DNA of 64,000 nucleotides from Planctomycetaceae bacterium (GTDB lineage: Bacteria > Planctomycetota > Planctomycetia > Pirellulales > Pirellulaceae): positions 2,976,001-3,040,000 of the forward strand of contig JACKHM010000001.1 of assembly GCA_020638995.1 (NCBI GenBank). The letters are read 5' to 3'. The notes below the pieces were generated by a model. That model was given only the letters and a program-made list of their open reading frames with translations, searched no databases and was not told the origin of the DNA. This document shows, piece after piece, positions 35,602-44,726 of this stretch (its first letter is position 1; each line of letters opens with the position of its first letter). Both the position numbers and the translations under genes were made by a program.

Positions 35602-37872
35602 ATGGCGCGAAGAGCCCGATTTAGAACTAGGAAAGCTGCGGCGAACCGCTACCGGCCGCGCGTGGAGTGCCTCGAAAGTCGGCTGTTGATGACCGCGAGC
35701 CCGTGGCAGAACTCTTTTCTTCCGCCCGATGTCGATGCTGACGGAGCGGTTGCTCCGATTGATGCACTTCTTGTCGTCAATGAATTGAATGCGAACGGGT
35801 CGCGACCCCTCGTCGCAGCCGAAGCCGAATCTTCCGCACCGACGGTCACCAAGTTTGTGGATGTTAGCGGAGATCAGTACCTAAGCCCGATTGATGCTCT
35901 CCGCGTGATCAATGTTTTGAACGCCGAGGGTGAAGGAGGTAGTACGACACTCAAAGCGTCAGAGGTCGAAGCGTTCTTGGCACGCGCGGCAGCCGCATCA
36001 GGAACTGAGGACGCCATTATCGCCATCGTTGACCGCGGGGGCCGGATTCTCGGCGTGCGCGCCGAGGCAGATGTGCTGGCCGAATACAAAGTTGGGGCGA
36101 TCGACGAGCGTACGGCCGATTTTGTCTTCGCGGTGGATGGCGCTGTTGCAAAAGCTCGAACAGCCGCTTTCTTTGCCAACGGTGACGGAAGCGGAGTCGT
36201 TGGGCCGTTGACTTCGCGAACCGTGCGCTTTGTCAGCCAATCGACGGTCACACAGCGCGAAGTTCAGTCAAACCCCAGCATTACCGATCCCGACTCGACG
36301 ATCCGCGGCCCAGGCTTCGTTGCACCAATCGGTTTGGGCGGGCACTTCCCGCCGGGCGTCGAATTCACGCCTCCGGTTGATCTGTTCGCGATCGAACATA
36401 CGAACCGCGACAGCATCATACATGCCGGTGAAGACGCAATTCTCGGAACGGGCGATACTGGCGAAGGCGATCTTGGTTCGCGATTCGGCGCGGACTTTAA
36501 ACCGGGTGCATCGGTCGAGGCGCCTGAGTCTTATGGCTTCGTCTCGAAACGCGATACTAGTGCGCGAGCACGCGGGATCGCGACGTTGCCGGGCGGAATA
36601 CCACTTTATAAGGCTGATCCCGATACAGGCGCACCGGTTTTAGTTGGAGGTATCGGCGTATTCTTTCCCGGTTCCGACGGATATGCGACTTACGAGCAAG
36701 CCTTTGTTGCCGGGGTCGGCCAGACGGAACTCGAACGGACCAACGCGCCGAAAGTTTTAGAAGCGGAATGGATCGCGTTTGCCGCAGCCTGTGGGAGCTC
36801 GGGTGCAGCGGCGAAGGTTGGCCCGCTGGATGGAGTCGCGTGTCCGGCGGGTTACGATCTTCCGTTTGGTCGCATCGATCTCGTGGGGATCACGTTGGAG
36901 ATCTATGGCCCGAGTCCGACAACGGCCCATCCCCAAACCGGCGTCGCCAGGTTGTTAGCGAAAGGTACGGAAGTCGGCATCGGTGACTCGACGAGCGGTG
37001 CCGATCAAATCGTCGTCCCCGGCGAGTTTTATCGCGAGGGAAAGTCGGTACCATACGGCTGGCTGGTCGAGCCCCGTGATTCGACGCTGCTCAACCCGGA
37101 TGCAACGCCCGAGATCACGGAAGCGGAAGTGCGAACGATCATCGAGCAGGCCATCGAGGAAGCGGATCTCGTTCGCGCTGGCATTCGTTTGCCGATCGGC
37201 AGCCGTACACGTATGGTATTCTCCGTCGCGGATCGTGATGGAAATGTCTTGGGTCTGTACCGCATGCCGGATGCGACGTTCTTTTCGATCGACGTTGCCG
37301 TAGCCAAGGCCCGCAACACGGCCTACTACGCAGATCCTTCGGATTTGGTGACCGCCGATCGCATTGATGATAATGCTGATGGAGTTGCGGATGCCGGCGT
37401 GCCTGCGGGAGCGGCGTTTACGAATCGCACGTTCCGGTTTGTCAGCGAGCCGCGCTATCCGTCAGGCGTCGAAGGCTCGCGACCCGGAGCCTTTTCCATC
37501 CTGCTGGATCCTGGTATCGATCCGGCGACCGGCGAGAATATGGGCCCCGCGTTGCCCGCGTCCATGTATTCAACCAGCGATACAAGTGTTCTCGGATTCG
37601 ATGCGTTCAACCCGGGACGCAATTTCCGCGATCCTGACAACATCGCGAACCAAAACGGGATCGTTTTCTTTCCCGGCAGTGCTCCGCTCTACAAAGATGG
37701 AAAACTGATTGGCGGGTTCGGTGCCAGCGGAGACGGCGTCGATCAGGACGATGTAGTGACGTTCTCGGCGACCGTTGGCTTCGAAGTGCCTACGGCGCTG
37801 CGAGCGGATCAATACTTCGTTCGTGACACGCGGCTGCCGTTCCAAAAGTTCCTGCGTAATCCGAGAGGCTAG
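35602..37872 (+). CDS. Secreted protein with dockerin-like repeats and two GlcG/HbpS-like haem-binding domains
   Basis: The product of about 756 residues starts with a basic segment and LESRLLMT, a variant of the planctomycete LEPR-XLL motif. Two dockerin-like Ca-binding repeats follow (DVDADGAVAPIDALLVVNEL and DVSGDQYLSPIDALRVINVL), here at the N-terminal end. Two domains then resemble GlcG/HbpS (DUF336): the first with IIAIVDRGGRILGVR and AVAKARTAAFF, the second with MVFSVADRDGNVLGLYR and AVAKARNTAYY. Each ends in a TSRTVRFVSQ- or TNRTFRFVSE-like segment. HbpS proteins bind haem or cobalamin, so a haem-related role near the cytochrome genes is possible, but unproven. I chose the ATG at 35602; 35515 is also open. 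Confidence 0.8.
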   Translation: MARRARFRTRKAAANRYRPRVECLESRLLMTASPWQNSFLPPDVDADGAVAPIDALLVVNELNANGSRPLVAAEAESSAPTVTKFVDVSGDQYLSPIDALRVINVLNAEGEGGSTTLKASEVEAFLARAAAASGTEDAIIAIVDRGGRILGVRAEADVLAEYKVGAIDERTADFVFAVDGAVAKARTAAFFANGDGSGVVGPLTSRTVRFVSQSTVTQREVQSNPSITDPDSTIRGPGFVAPIGLGGHFPPGVEFTPPVDLFAIEHTNRDSIIHAGEDAILGTGDTGEGDLGSRFGADFKPGASVEAPESYGFVSKRDTSARARGIATLPGGIPLYKADPDTGAPVLVGGIGVFFPGSDGYATYEQAFVAGVGQTELERTNAPKVLEAEWIAFAAACGSSGAAAKVGPLDGVACPAGYDLPFGRIDLVGITLEIYGPSPTTAHPQTGVARLLAKGTEVGIGDSTSGADQIVVPGEFYREGKSVPYGWLVEPRDSTLLNPDATPEITEAEVRTIIEQAIEEADLVRAGIRLPIGSRTRMVFSVADRDGNVLGLYRMPDATFFSIDVAVAKARNTAYYADPSDLVTADRIDDNADGVADAGVPAGAAFTNRTFRFVSEPRYPSGVEGSRPGAFSILLDPGIDPATGENMGPALPASMYSTSDTSVLGFDAFNPGRNFRDPDNIANQNGIVFFPGSAPLYKDGKLIGGFGASGDGVDQDDVVTFSATVGFEVPTALRADQYFVRDTRLPFQKFLRNPRG

Positions 37873-37931
37873 TCGCACATCATTCGGCAAAACGGAATGC
37901 CGAAATCAGCGGGCTTTCAGAAAGGTCACGG

Positions 37932-38387
37932 ATGATAAAGATTACTTGGCGAAACATCGCAACTCTCTGCTACGTCACGGCATTGTCATTGTTGTTTTCG
38001 ACGAAGCACGCGACCACGTTTGCGGCGGAGCCTTCGGTCGCCTCCGTGCACATTTGTAGCGGCTGTGCGTCGTGCAGTGAGCCGGCTGTTGCATCGACGC
38101 ACTCGCACGAGCACGGTTGCGTCGATCACTTTCATCGAACCGGTCATCCTGAAACGCAGAGCAAGTTTGCCAAACCCTCGTTGAACAAACACTATTCTTT
38201 CGGTTATGTCGGCGGCGGTGCCGCGTTTCATGGTGAACCGAGATACTCTAACGAAGGCACATGGGGTGTGGACTATTCTGGTATTCTATTCACTAAGCGG
38301 ACTTGGCTTTCCTGGTTGCATGGACAGCGGTCGTCACGCCATGATGGGTCTTATCAGACCGATGGGCCGCATCTACTTCATCGGTAA
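37932..38387 (+). CDS. Small exported Cys/His-rich protein, unknown function
   Basis: The 151-residue product has a signal peptide (IATLCYVTALSLLFSTKHATTFAA) followed by a Cys/His-rich stretch (ICSGCASC, THSHEHGCVDHFHR) and a C-terminal part with YSFGYVGGGAAFHGEPRYSNEGTWGVDYSG, which I associate with a small planctomycete family of unknown role. The Cys and His residues could bind metal. It sits 59 bases after the GlcG/HbpS-like gene in the same orientation, and its stop abuts the frameshifted gene downstream. Confidence 0.65.
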   Translation: MIKITWRNIATLCYVTALSLLFSTKHATTFAAEPSVASVHICSGCASCSEPAVASTHSHEHGCVDHFHRTGHPETQSKFAKPSLNKHYSFGYVGGGAAFHGEPRYSNEGTWGVDYSGILFTKRTWLSWLHGQRSSRHDGSYQTDGPHLLHR

Positions 38388-38411
38388 ATGATGCTCAGAG
38401 GAGGTGTTGCC

Positions 38412-39129
38412 GTGCCAATGCACGATTGGACTAAGGTACGATTCGGGACATTTCACAGTTTTCATGTGCTTTGGATTTCGACAATCACGAATTGGCTAAA
38501 TTCCCGAGCCTTGCCGACCGGGTACTTTGCCATGGCCGAGCAAGTAATTGGCGGTCCAGCTCTTGATGTAGTTAAACTCTGACTTTTCCGGCAACGCGAC
38601 ATCCGTGGTCGTTTCGTTGGCGGAACCGAAGGCGAAACCAACGGCCAGCATTGTGATGACGGCTGATGTCGAACGCTATGCCGAGAAGGCGAATCGGATC
38701 GTCATTCGTCATGAGTTGGGCAAGGTGCTCGGAGTGATCGAGATTGTGTCGCCTGGTAATAAGGACTCCGCTCACGTCCTCCGAACTTTTGTCGAGAAAA
38801 CCGCCGAGTTATTGTTCGAGGGAATCAATTTGCTGGTGGTCGATCCATTTCCACCCGGACCCCGCGATCCGCAAGGGATTCATGCATTGATCTGGAGTGA
38901 AATCACCGATCATTCGTTCAAATTGCCAACCGGTCTCCCGCTGACAATCGTTTCCTATCAAACCGAGCCAACCAAGACCGCCTATGTCGAACCAATCTCA
39001 GTGGGTGTAGCACTGCCGACGATGCCACTGTTCCTCGAAGGTGACTTCTACGTGGACTTGCCGCTGGAACTGACCTATCAGGAAACTTGGAACGCGTTAC
39101 CGCTCCTGTTGCGACAATTGGTCGAATAG
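38412..39129 (+). pseudogene. Frameshifted DUF4058-like gene (MHDWTKV family)
   Basis: Two consecutive frames together give one recognisable protein. The first part, from GTG 38412 (GAGGAGG seven bases upstream), reads PMHDWTKVRFGTFHSFH and ends at a TGA at 38580-38582. The second part continues in the +1 frame from about 38572 with VVSLAEPKAKP, GVIEIVSPGNKDSAH, FPPGPRDPQGIH and YQETWNALPLLLRQLVE up to 39129. Planctomycetes have intact proteins with all these segments in one chain, so a single-base indel between about 38568 and 38580 is the simplest explanation. It could be a true pseudogene or an assembly error; GC and codon use match the neighbours. Confidence 0.8.
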
Positions 39130-39200
39130 GCCATCTTCATTCTCTCCATCTTTTTTGCAGGTCGTTCCAATATGTTGCATTCTGTTGCGAACATGTGCTT

Positions 39201-39776
39201 ATGGAACCCAGCAAGATCCTAAAAGATGCAGAAACTGCTCCTGACAAACGAGGGTTGGAGGTCCATCGGGAGGCAGTCCTGATTCTTCGACAGAAGGACT
39301 ATTCCTGGAGAGAGATTGCTGGCTTTTTGACTGAACGTGGAGTTCAGACCGATCACACCAAGGTCTATCGAATGTTTAACAAGGCCAAGAAAAGGAAAAC
39401 GAAGATGATCACGATCCCAGTAGCAGCGGAGTACAAGCGTGCATTGTCAGAAATCGAAATCAATGATTATCAACGGGCGATGCTGCGAGCGCATTTTGAA
39501 GCGCCAAACCGAACGATCACCTACACCCAACTTGCAGCTGCGGGAGGTTACGCCACGCACCAGTCTGCAGATGCAAATTATGGAAGGCTTGGATTCAACT
39601 TAGGGAACGCACTCGGAATTGAATTCGCGGATTCTGAGGACCGACCAGGAGAGAAATTCTACAGTAGCGCCATCGGAATGAAGAACGCGTACGCGACGAA
39701 AGATGACCATTTCCAGTTGGTAATGCACCACGAACTCGCAAAAGCAGTTTCCGAACTAGGATGGTTCACCGAATAG
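39201..39776 (+). CDS. Putative HTH-containing protein of atypical composition
   Basis: The product of about 191 residues starts at an ATG at 39201; the frame opens at 39087 inside the preceding gene. The N-terminal part (LILRQKDYSWREIAGFLTERGVQTDHTKVYRMF) reads as a helix-turn-helix resembling those of transposon or plasmid accessory proteins. The second part (MLRAHFEAPNRTITYTQLAAAGGY, YGRLGFNLGNALGIEF) resembles a domain I have seen next to HNH-type nucleases, but no HNH motif is present here. Codon use is AT-richer than the neighbours (AAA/AAG, GAA, ATC), hinting at horizontal acquisition. The downstream spacer contains a strong hairpin. Function unknown. Confidence 0.6.
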   Translation: MEPSKILKDAETAPDKRGLEVHREAVLILRQKDYSWREIAGFLTERGVQTDHTKVYRMFNKAKKRKTKMITIPVAAEYKRALSEIEINDYQRAMLRAHFEAPNRTITYTQLAAAGGYATHQSADANYGRLGFNLGNALGIEFADSEDRPGEKFYSSAIGMKNAYATKDDHFQLVMHHELAKAVSELGWFTE

Positions 39777-39814
39777 CCGACGCCACCTTTCACTGGGATC
39801 GCGAAACACAGGGT

Positions 39815-39852
39815 GTCCAGGTTGCTTCGCTACATCGTAAAGCAACCTGGAC
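39815..39852. repeat. 13-bp inverted repeat (hairpin) in intergenic spacer
   Basis: GTCCAGGTTGCTT (39815-39827) and AAGCAACCTGGAC (39840-39852) are exact reverse complements around a 12-base loop. There is no T-run, so it is not a classical terminator, but it could act on transcript ends of the gene at 39201 or be a dispersed repeat. A second small palindrome (TGGCA/TGCCA) follows at 39856. Confidence 0.7.
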
Positions 39853-40020
39853 CACTGGCATCCTGCCAAGGAAATGAACCTGGCTTTAGCGGCTACATGG
39901 CAGCCGAGAATCGCGACATGATGGTTCTTACCGAACGGACGGGCCACACTTGCTAAGCCAGGAGTGATGATTCACACTTGGCATGTTGCCCGACCTGAAT
40001 TCGCGTAAGGGTTCTTTGCG

Positions 40021-43000
40021 TTGACCACCACTTCCCGTGCCACGATCTCGGCAAAGCCGACAGCCGAACTTGCCCCGCGCGCCGGGGACGAGATCCTTCG
40101 CTCTGACGAGCTACAGCAACTCGAGCTGTTTGCGAGCCTAAAAAAGCCCATATCCGTCGAAAAGTTTCCTGGTTCGATTGTGTTGCGGCGCTTTCGCAAG
40201 GGAGACGTCGTTTGTCGACAGGGCGACCAGGGGCATAGTGCGTTTTACATCGTTCGCGCCAGCGATATGCAAAAGTTGAGCGCGCTCCGTGCCAGCGATG
40301 GTGGCAAGCAGACCACCGGTGAACCAGCGACACCCGCTCCGTCGGCTCGCCAAATCGCGACGGCTTACATTCTGAGTGGTCAAACAACGGCTTCGTCGGG
40401 ATTCTTTTCGAAGTGGTTCTCGCGTCGTACTCGCGGCGAGAAACCGGTGAATCCGCAGTACATCCCCAACGACGGCCCAACCGATATCGACTATGTGACG
40501 CGTCAAGCTCCGATGAGGGAGGGCGACGTGTTTGGCGAGATGAGTTGCATGACGTTGGCGCCGCGATCGGCAACGATTGTTGTCGATGAAGATTGCTACA
40601 TGGTCGAGTTCCTGCGGAATATTTTCGACCAGATGCAACGCGACGTCGGCTATCGACAAAAAACCGACGAACTGTACGCCCAACGCGTACTCAGCACACA
40701 CCTGCGTCGACTCGAACTGTTTCAAGACTTGACCGATGAACAGATCGAAGTCTTGCGTCAAGCGTCCTATCTCGAAGTGGTCGATCCGGGAGCGATCATC
40801 TGCGATGAAGGGGAGCAGTCTGACAGCGTATATTTGATTCGGAGCGGTGTCGTCCAAGTGGTGCGAGGTGCACACGTAGCGTTTCGCGCCAGCGATATAT
40901 CTGACTGGCCTATGTTTTGCCAGAGTCTGATTGCCACAGGAACACCGCAAGCCGAAGAGAAGGACGATTCAGCAACGGGAAAACCGACGGGCGGGTCGGC
41001 AATCGCTGACATTTTGGCTGCGGCACGCGGTGGCGGAAAATCAGCCGCGCCGAAAGCGAAATCTACTTCGGAGCCAAGTTCATCGGCGAAACCATCTACA
41101 GCACCAAAGGGCGGTGCGTCGGTTGCCGATATCTTGGCTGCGTCTCGAGCCAAGGCGAAGAAGCCGAGTGAGACAGCCAGTCCAAGCGCGCCCGACACTG
41201 AATCGACCCAAAAGAAACCGCGTGCCGTCGCAGATGCCAAAGATGTTCTGGCCGCTGCTCGAGCAGCGATGAAACCGAAAGCCGACAATCCACCAGCGGC
41301 TGCCCCCGTAAAGAAACCGGGGAAGTCAGCGGCTTCGGTTGCGGATATATTGGCGGCAGCGAAGAAGAAGCCGGTGGAAACGGGCGCAACGACGCCGGTG
41401 TCAGGTGAAGAGGTGCCAGCTTCGTGCCTTGTCGCGAAGTCTCCGGGCGCATGTGGTGAGCCGAAGCGATTTGTATGGGCTTGGTTTACGCCGCGCGTGC
41501 AGACGTCCATTCGATCGATCGCCGAAGGCCAATCGTCATCCGATGATGATCGAGGGCTTGTCGTTCAAGCTCTCAACGAATTGATACGGCAACGTGATTT
41601 TGTTGCCGCGGCCGATGTGCTGCCGGTGCTGGAGCAGCCGACGTTGCGCGCCGCAATCGAGAGTTTTCCTCACGGCACGCAAGGCGCAAAGAAGCAATGG
41701 TCCGAGTTAGAAGTTCGCATCGCTGGTGGCATGGTTGTACGCGAGTTGTTTAATGCGGCGCTATCCAAAGTCGCAACAGGGAAGGGGCCGCCCGATATTT
41801 TGGCGTACCTCTCGCGCGGCGACTGTTTTGGCGAGATGGCGGTGGTGTTGGACGTTCCGCGCCAAGCGACTTGTATCGCGTATGATCATCCAGCCGACGA
41901 CTCGAACCGCAAACCAGGCCGAGTCGAGTTGGTGCGAATCGAAGGGACGGCGTTTCAGCAGTTGCTGGACAACTCTCCGTCGCTGCGTGCATCCGTCGAT
42001 AAACTCGTTGCCAAGCGATACGCAGACATCGTCGGCAGCGACTTGAGACAGGCGGGTGACGCCGATAGTTCGCTGATGCGATCGGAAGAGTTTCGCGACG
42101 AGGGACTGGTTCAAGGTCAGAATCTGTTGCTGATCGATCTCGATCGTTGCACTCGATGCGGCGATTGTGTGCGAGCTTGTGTTAACTCGCACGATGATGG
42201 CTACTCGCGATTGTTTCTCGACGGACCACGCTTCGACCGCTTTCTCGTCCCTTCCGCTTGCCGTCAGTGTTTGAACCCGTCTTGCATGATTGGATGCCCC
42301 GTGGGATCGATCCAGCGAGGAGCCAACGGCCAGATTGAAATCCGCGACTGGTGTATCGGCTGTAGCCTGTGTGCTCGCCAGTGTCCGTACGATTCGATTC
42401 AGATGCATGATCTTGGCGTGATCCCGGAACATTCTGTTGGATGGATGTATGCCCCGGCAAGTCACGTTGGGAATGCGAGGTGGCAGGAACGCGGCTACCG
42501 GGCGAGCGGCTGGTTGGTGGGAGCGGCCCCCTTTACGTGGACGATCGATTTATTTGAGGCAATCGCTTCCGTGGTCAGCGCGAAGGCCTGGGGAGCCAAC
42601 GTCGGTAGCATCCCCGAGCCCATCTGTTTTCGCTACGAGTTTCAGCTGTCGAAAGATCAGCTTCGCCGGGGTTTGTTTGCGATTGAAGTCATCTCGAAAG
42701 GGCTCACGATTCGGGTTTGGATCAACGGCGGTGTCGTCAATGCTTCCGCGCCGTCCAATCCCAAGAAGGCAAAAGATGACGAATTACATGCAAAACTGGA
42801 TGCTACGCGGTTACGTAGCGGAAGTAATATGCTAGCGATCGAGCTCAGCCCGCCGGCGTCGAAGGGAGCGGACGTTTTCACTCCGAAGTACAATCAGCCA
42901 ATACTTGGTGTGCGACTCGATCTGTTACCGCAGGCCGGCGATCTGGCGATTGCTACCGCGGGTGCTAATGTCGACCTGGAAGTGGAGCTGGTAAAACAGC

Positions 43001-43122
43001 AAGCAGTCGTTTGCGATTTGTGCAGCTCGCTGACAAATCAACGTCCTGCGTGTGTCGATCAATGTCCGCACGAAGCTGCGATTCGCATCGACGCACGTAC
43101 GGAATTCCCGTCTTACTCGTAA
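40021..43122 (+). CDS. Cyclic-nucleotide-binding domain / four-cluster ferredoxin fusion
   Basis: This 1033-residue protein has CRP-like cNMP-binding domains in its first part (around residues 35-210 and 230-285), a low-complexity linker (about 310-460) with four copies of a VADILAAAR-like unit at about 328, 368, 405 and 440, another cNMP-like segment (about 565-665, DCFGEMAVVLDVPRQATC), and a NrfC/HybA-type iron-sulfur domain. Visible ferredoxin cysteines are C710-x2-C713-x2-C716-x3-C720, C747/750/755/759, C778-x2-C781-x2-C784-x3-C788 and a late CDLC...CVDQC. It uses a TTG start at 40021 (AGGG upstream; no better in-frame start). The layout suggests a regulated electron carrier or hub. It lies 44 bases from the GltS-like gene. 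Confidence 0.85.
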   Translation: MTTTSRATISAKPTAELAPRAGDEILRSDELQQLELFASLKKPISVEKFPGSIVLRRFRKGDVVCRQGDQGHSAFYIVRASDMQKLSALRASDGGKQTTGEPATPAPSARQIATAYILSGQTTASSGFFSKWFSRRTRGEKPVNPQYIPNDGPTDIDYVTRQAPMREGDVFGEMSCMTLAPRSATIVVDEDCYMVEFLRNIFDQMQRDVGYRQKTDELYAQRVLSTHLRRLELFQDLTDEQIEVLRQASYLEVVDPGAIICDEGEQSDSVYLIRSGVVQVVRGAHVAFRASDISDWPMFCQSLIATGTPQAEEKDDSATGKPTGGSAIADILAAARGGGKSAAPKAKSTSEPSSSAKPSTAPKGGASVADILAASRAKAKKPSETASPSAPDTESTQKKPRAVADAKDVLAAARAAMKPKADNPPAAAPVKKPGKSAASVADILAAAKKKPVETGATTPVSGEEVPASCLVAKSPGACGEPKRFVWAWFTPRVQTSIRSIAEGQSSSDDDRGLVVQALNELIRQRDFVAAADVLPVLEQPTLRAAIESFPHGTQGAKKQWSELEVRIAGGMVVRELFNAALSKVATGKGPPDILAYLSRGDCFGEMAVVLDVPRQATCIAYDHPADDSNRKPGRVELVRIEGTAFQQLLDNSPSLRASVDKLVAKRYADIVGSDLRQAGDADSSLMRSEEFRDEGLVQGQNLLLIDLDRCTRCGDCVRACVNSHDDGYSRLFLDGPRFDRFLVPSACRQCLNPSCMIGCPVGSIQRGANGQIEIRDWCIGCSLCARQCPYDSIQMHDLGVIPEHSVGWMYAPASHVGNARWQERGYRASGWLVGAAPFTWTIDLFEAIASVVSAKAWGANVGSIPEPICFRYEFQLSKDQLRRGLFAIEVISKGLTIRVWINGGVVNASAPSNPKKAKDDELHAKLDATRLRSGSNMLAIELSPPASKGADVFTPKYNQPILGVRLDLLPQAGDLAIATAGANVDLEVELVKQQAVVCDLCSSLTNQRPACVDQCPHEAAIRIDARTEFPSYS

Positions 43123-43166
43123 CGCTTGTCGATTGCTTCTGTTTTGAAATACTTCGGGCATCATCT

Positions 43167-44726
43167 ATGTTTGACCTAATCGCAGAACACCCGCTGTTGG
43201 CGAGTGTGTTGGCTTTCGTTGCATTCTGTGTGATCGTGTCGTTATACGACATCACGCAGAAGCACCACACGATCTTGCACAACTTTCCGGTCGTCGGGCA
43301 TCTTCGGTACTTTTTGGAAATGGTCGGCCCCGAGATGCGTCAATATTGGGTGGCCAATGACAAGGAAGAGATGCCCTTTAATCGCGACGAACGGAGCTGG
43401 ATCTATGCATCGGCGAAGGGCGAGAACAACACTTTCGGTTTTGGCAGCACCGAGCAGATGTATGGCATCGGCTACCCCATCGTGAAGCAGGCGGCCTTTC
43501 CCTTTCCTGATTATCGGGCGTATCACATCAATGGTGATCCTTCCGCTGTTCCGTGCTTGAAGGTGATGGGTGCGGCGCACAATCGACGGCGCCCCTATCG
43601 ACCTCGCTCAATTATTAACATCTCGGCGATGTCATTTGGGTCGTTGGGCGAGCGGGCGATCTCGGCTTTGAATCTCGGCGCGGCGCAGGCCGATTGTTAT
43701 CACAACTCAGGTGAAGGCGGCGTCAGTCCGTATCACTGTCTTGGCGGCGACATCGTGTGGCAGCTTGGTACGGGGTACTTTGGAGCGCGCGGGCCGGATG
43801 GTAAGTTCTCTGTCGAGGAAATGGTTCGCAAGACGACCGAGAATGACAAAATTCGTGCTATTGAAATCAAACTCTCACAGGGCGCAAAGCCGGGCAAAGG
43901 AGGAATTCTTCCTGGCGCTAAAGTGACTGCACAGATCGCGAAGATCCGGGGGATACCGATTGGCAAGGACTGCATTTCTCCGAACGCTCACAGCGAGTTC
44001 GATACGGTCGACGAGTTGATCGACTTTGTTGAATTAATTGCCGGTAAGACGGGACTTCCGGTCGGCATCAAAAGCGCGATCGGAAAGATCGATTTCTGGC
44101 ATGAACTTGCCGCGAAGATGAAGAGCCGAGGAGAAGGTCCTGATTTCATTTCTGTTGACGGCGGCGAAGGTGGCACGGGTGCGGCACCGTTGACATTCGC
44201 AGACCATGTATCACTGCCGTTCAAGATAGGGTTTGAAAGAGTCTATCGCATCTTTCAACAGGCGGAGGTCTCGAAACAGGTCGTATGGATCGGCAGCGGG
44301 AAGTTAGGCTTTCCCGATCGGACTTTGGTCGCGTTCGCGATGGGTGTCGACATGATTCAAGTCGCGCGAGAGGCGATGATTTCGATCGGTTGTATTCAGG
44401 CGTTGAAATGCCACACGGGACATTGCCCGACCGGAGTCGCAACGCAAAACAAGTGGCTGCAAGCGGGGGTCAATGTTGAAGCGAAGGCCAAGCGGTTTGC
44501 GACGTATGTCAAAGCCTACCGCAAGGAGGTATTGTCTTTAGCTCACGCCGCAGGCTACGAACATCCGGCTCAAGTCAATGGCGACGATATTGAATTCAGT
44601 TCGGGTGTGAACCGGTTCCTGACGCTCACCGAGACACTCGGCTATCGATGTGATGAGATCGAGTTCAGAGGCATGGCGTCACTGGCCGACGACTCGCCGG
44701 ATGCCTCGGCGACACAAACTACTTGA
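43167..44726 (+). CDS. Membrane-anchored FMN-binding glutamate-synthase-like protein
   Basis: The product of about 519 residues has an N-terminal transmembrane helix (HPLLASVLAFVAFCVIVSLYD) and a glutamate synthase central/FMN domain: INISAMSFGSLGERAISALN, SVDGGEGGTGAAPLTFAD, and CIQALKCHTGHC, whose C-x5-C-x4-C spacing is that of the [3Fe-4S] cluster of GltS. There is no amidotransferase domain, so it resembles the stand-alone GltB-core family, not full glutamate synthase; the substrate may differ. I chose the ATG at 43167, just before the helix; the frame is open to 43011 inside the previous gene. It follows the cNMP/ferredoxin gene by 44 bases, so that ferredoxin is a candidate electron partner. 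It overlaps the mch gene tail-to-tail by 8 bases. Confidence 0.9.
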   Translation: MFDLIAEHPLLASVLAFVAFCVIVSLYDITQKHHTILHNFPVVGHLRYFLEMVGPEMRQYWVANDKEEMPFNRDERSWIYASAKGENNTFGFGSTEQMYGIGYPIVKQAAFPFPDYRAYHINGDPSAVPCLKVMGAAHNRRRPYRPRSIINISAMSFGSLGERAISALNLGAAQADCYHNSGEGGVSPYHCLGGDIVWQLGTGYFGARGPDGKFSVEEMVRKTTENDKIRAIEIKLSQGAKPGKGGILPGAKVTAQIAKIRGIPIGKDCISPNAHSEFDTVDELIDFVELIAGKTGLPVGIKSAIGKIDFWHELAAKMKSRGEGPDFISVDGGEGGTGAAPLTFADHVSLPFKIGFERVYRIFQQAEVSKQVVWIGSGKLGFPDRTLVAFAMGVDMIQVAREAMISIGCIQALKCHTGHCPTGVATQNKWLQAGVNVEAKAKRFATYVKAYRKEVLSLAHAAGYEHPAQVNGDDIEFSSGVNRFLTLTETLGYRCDEIEFRGMASLADDSPDASATQTT

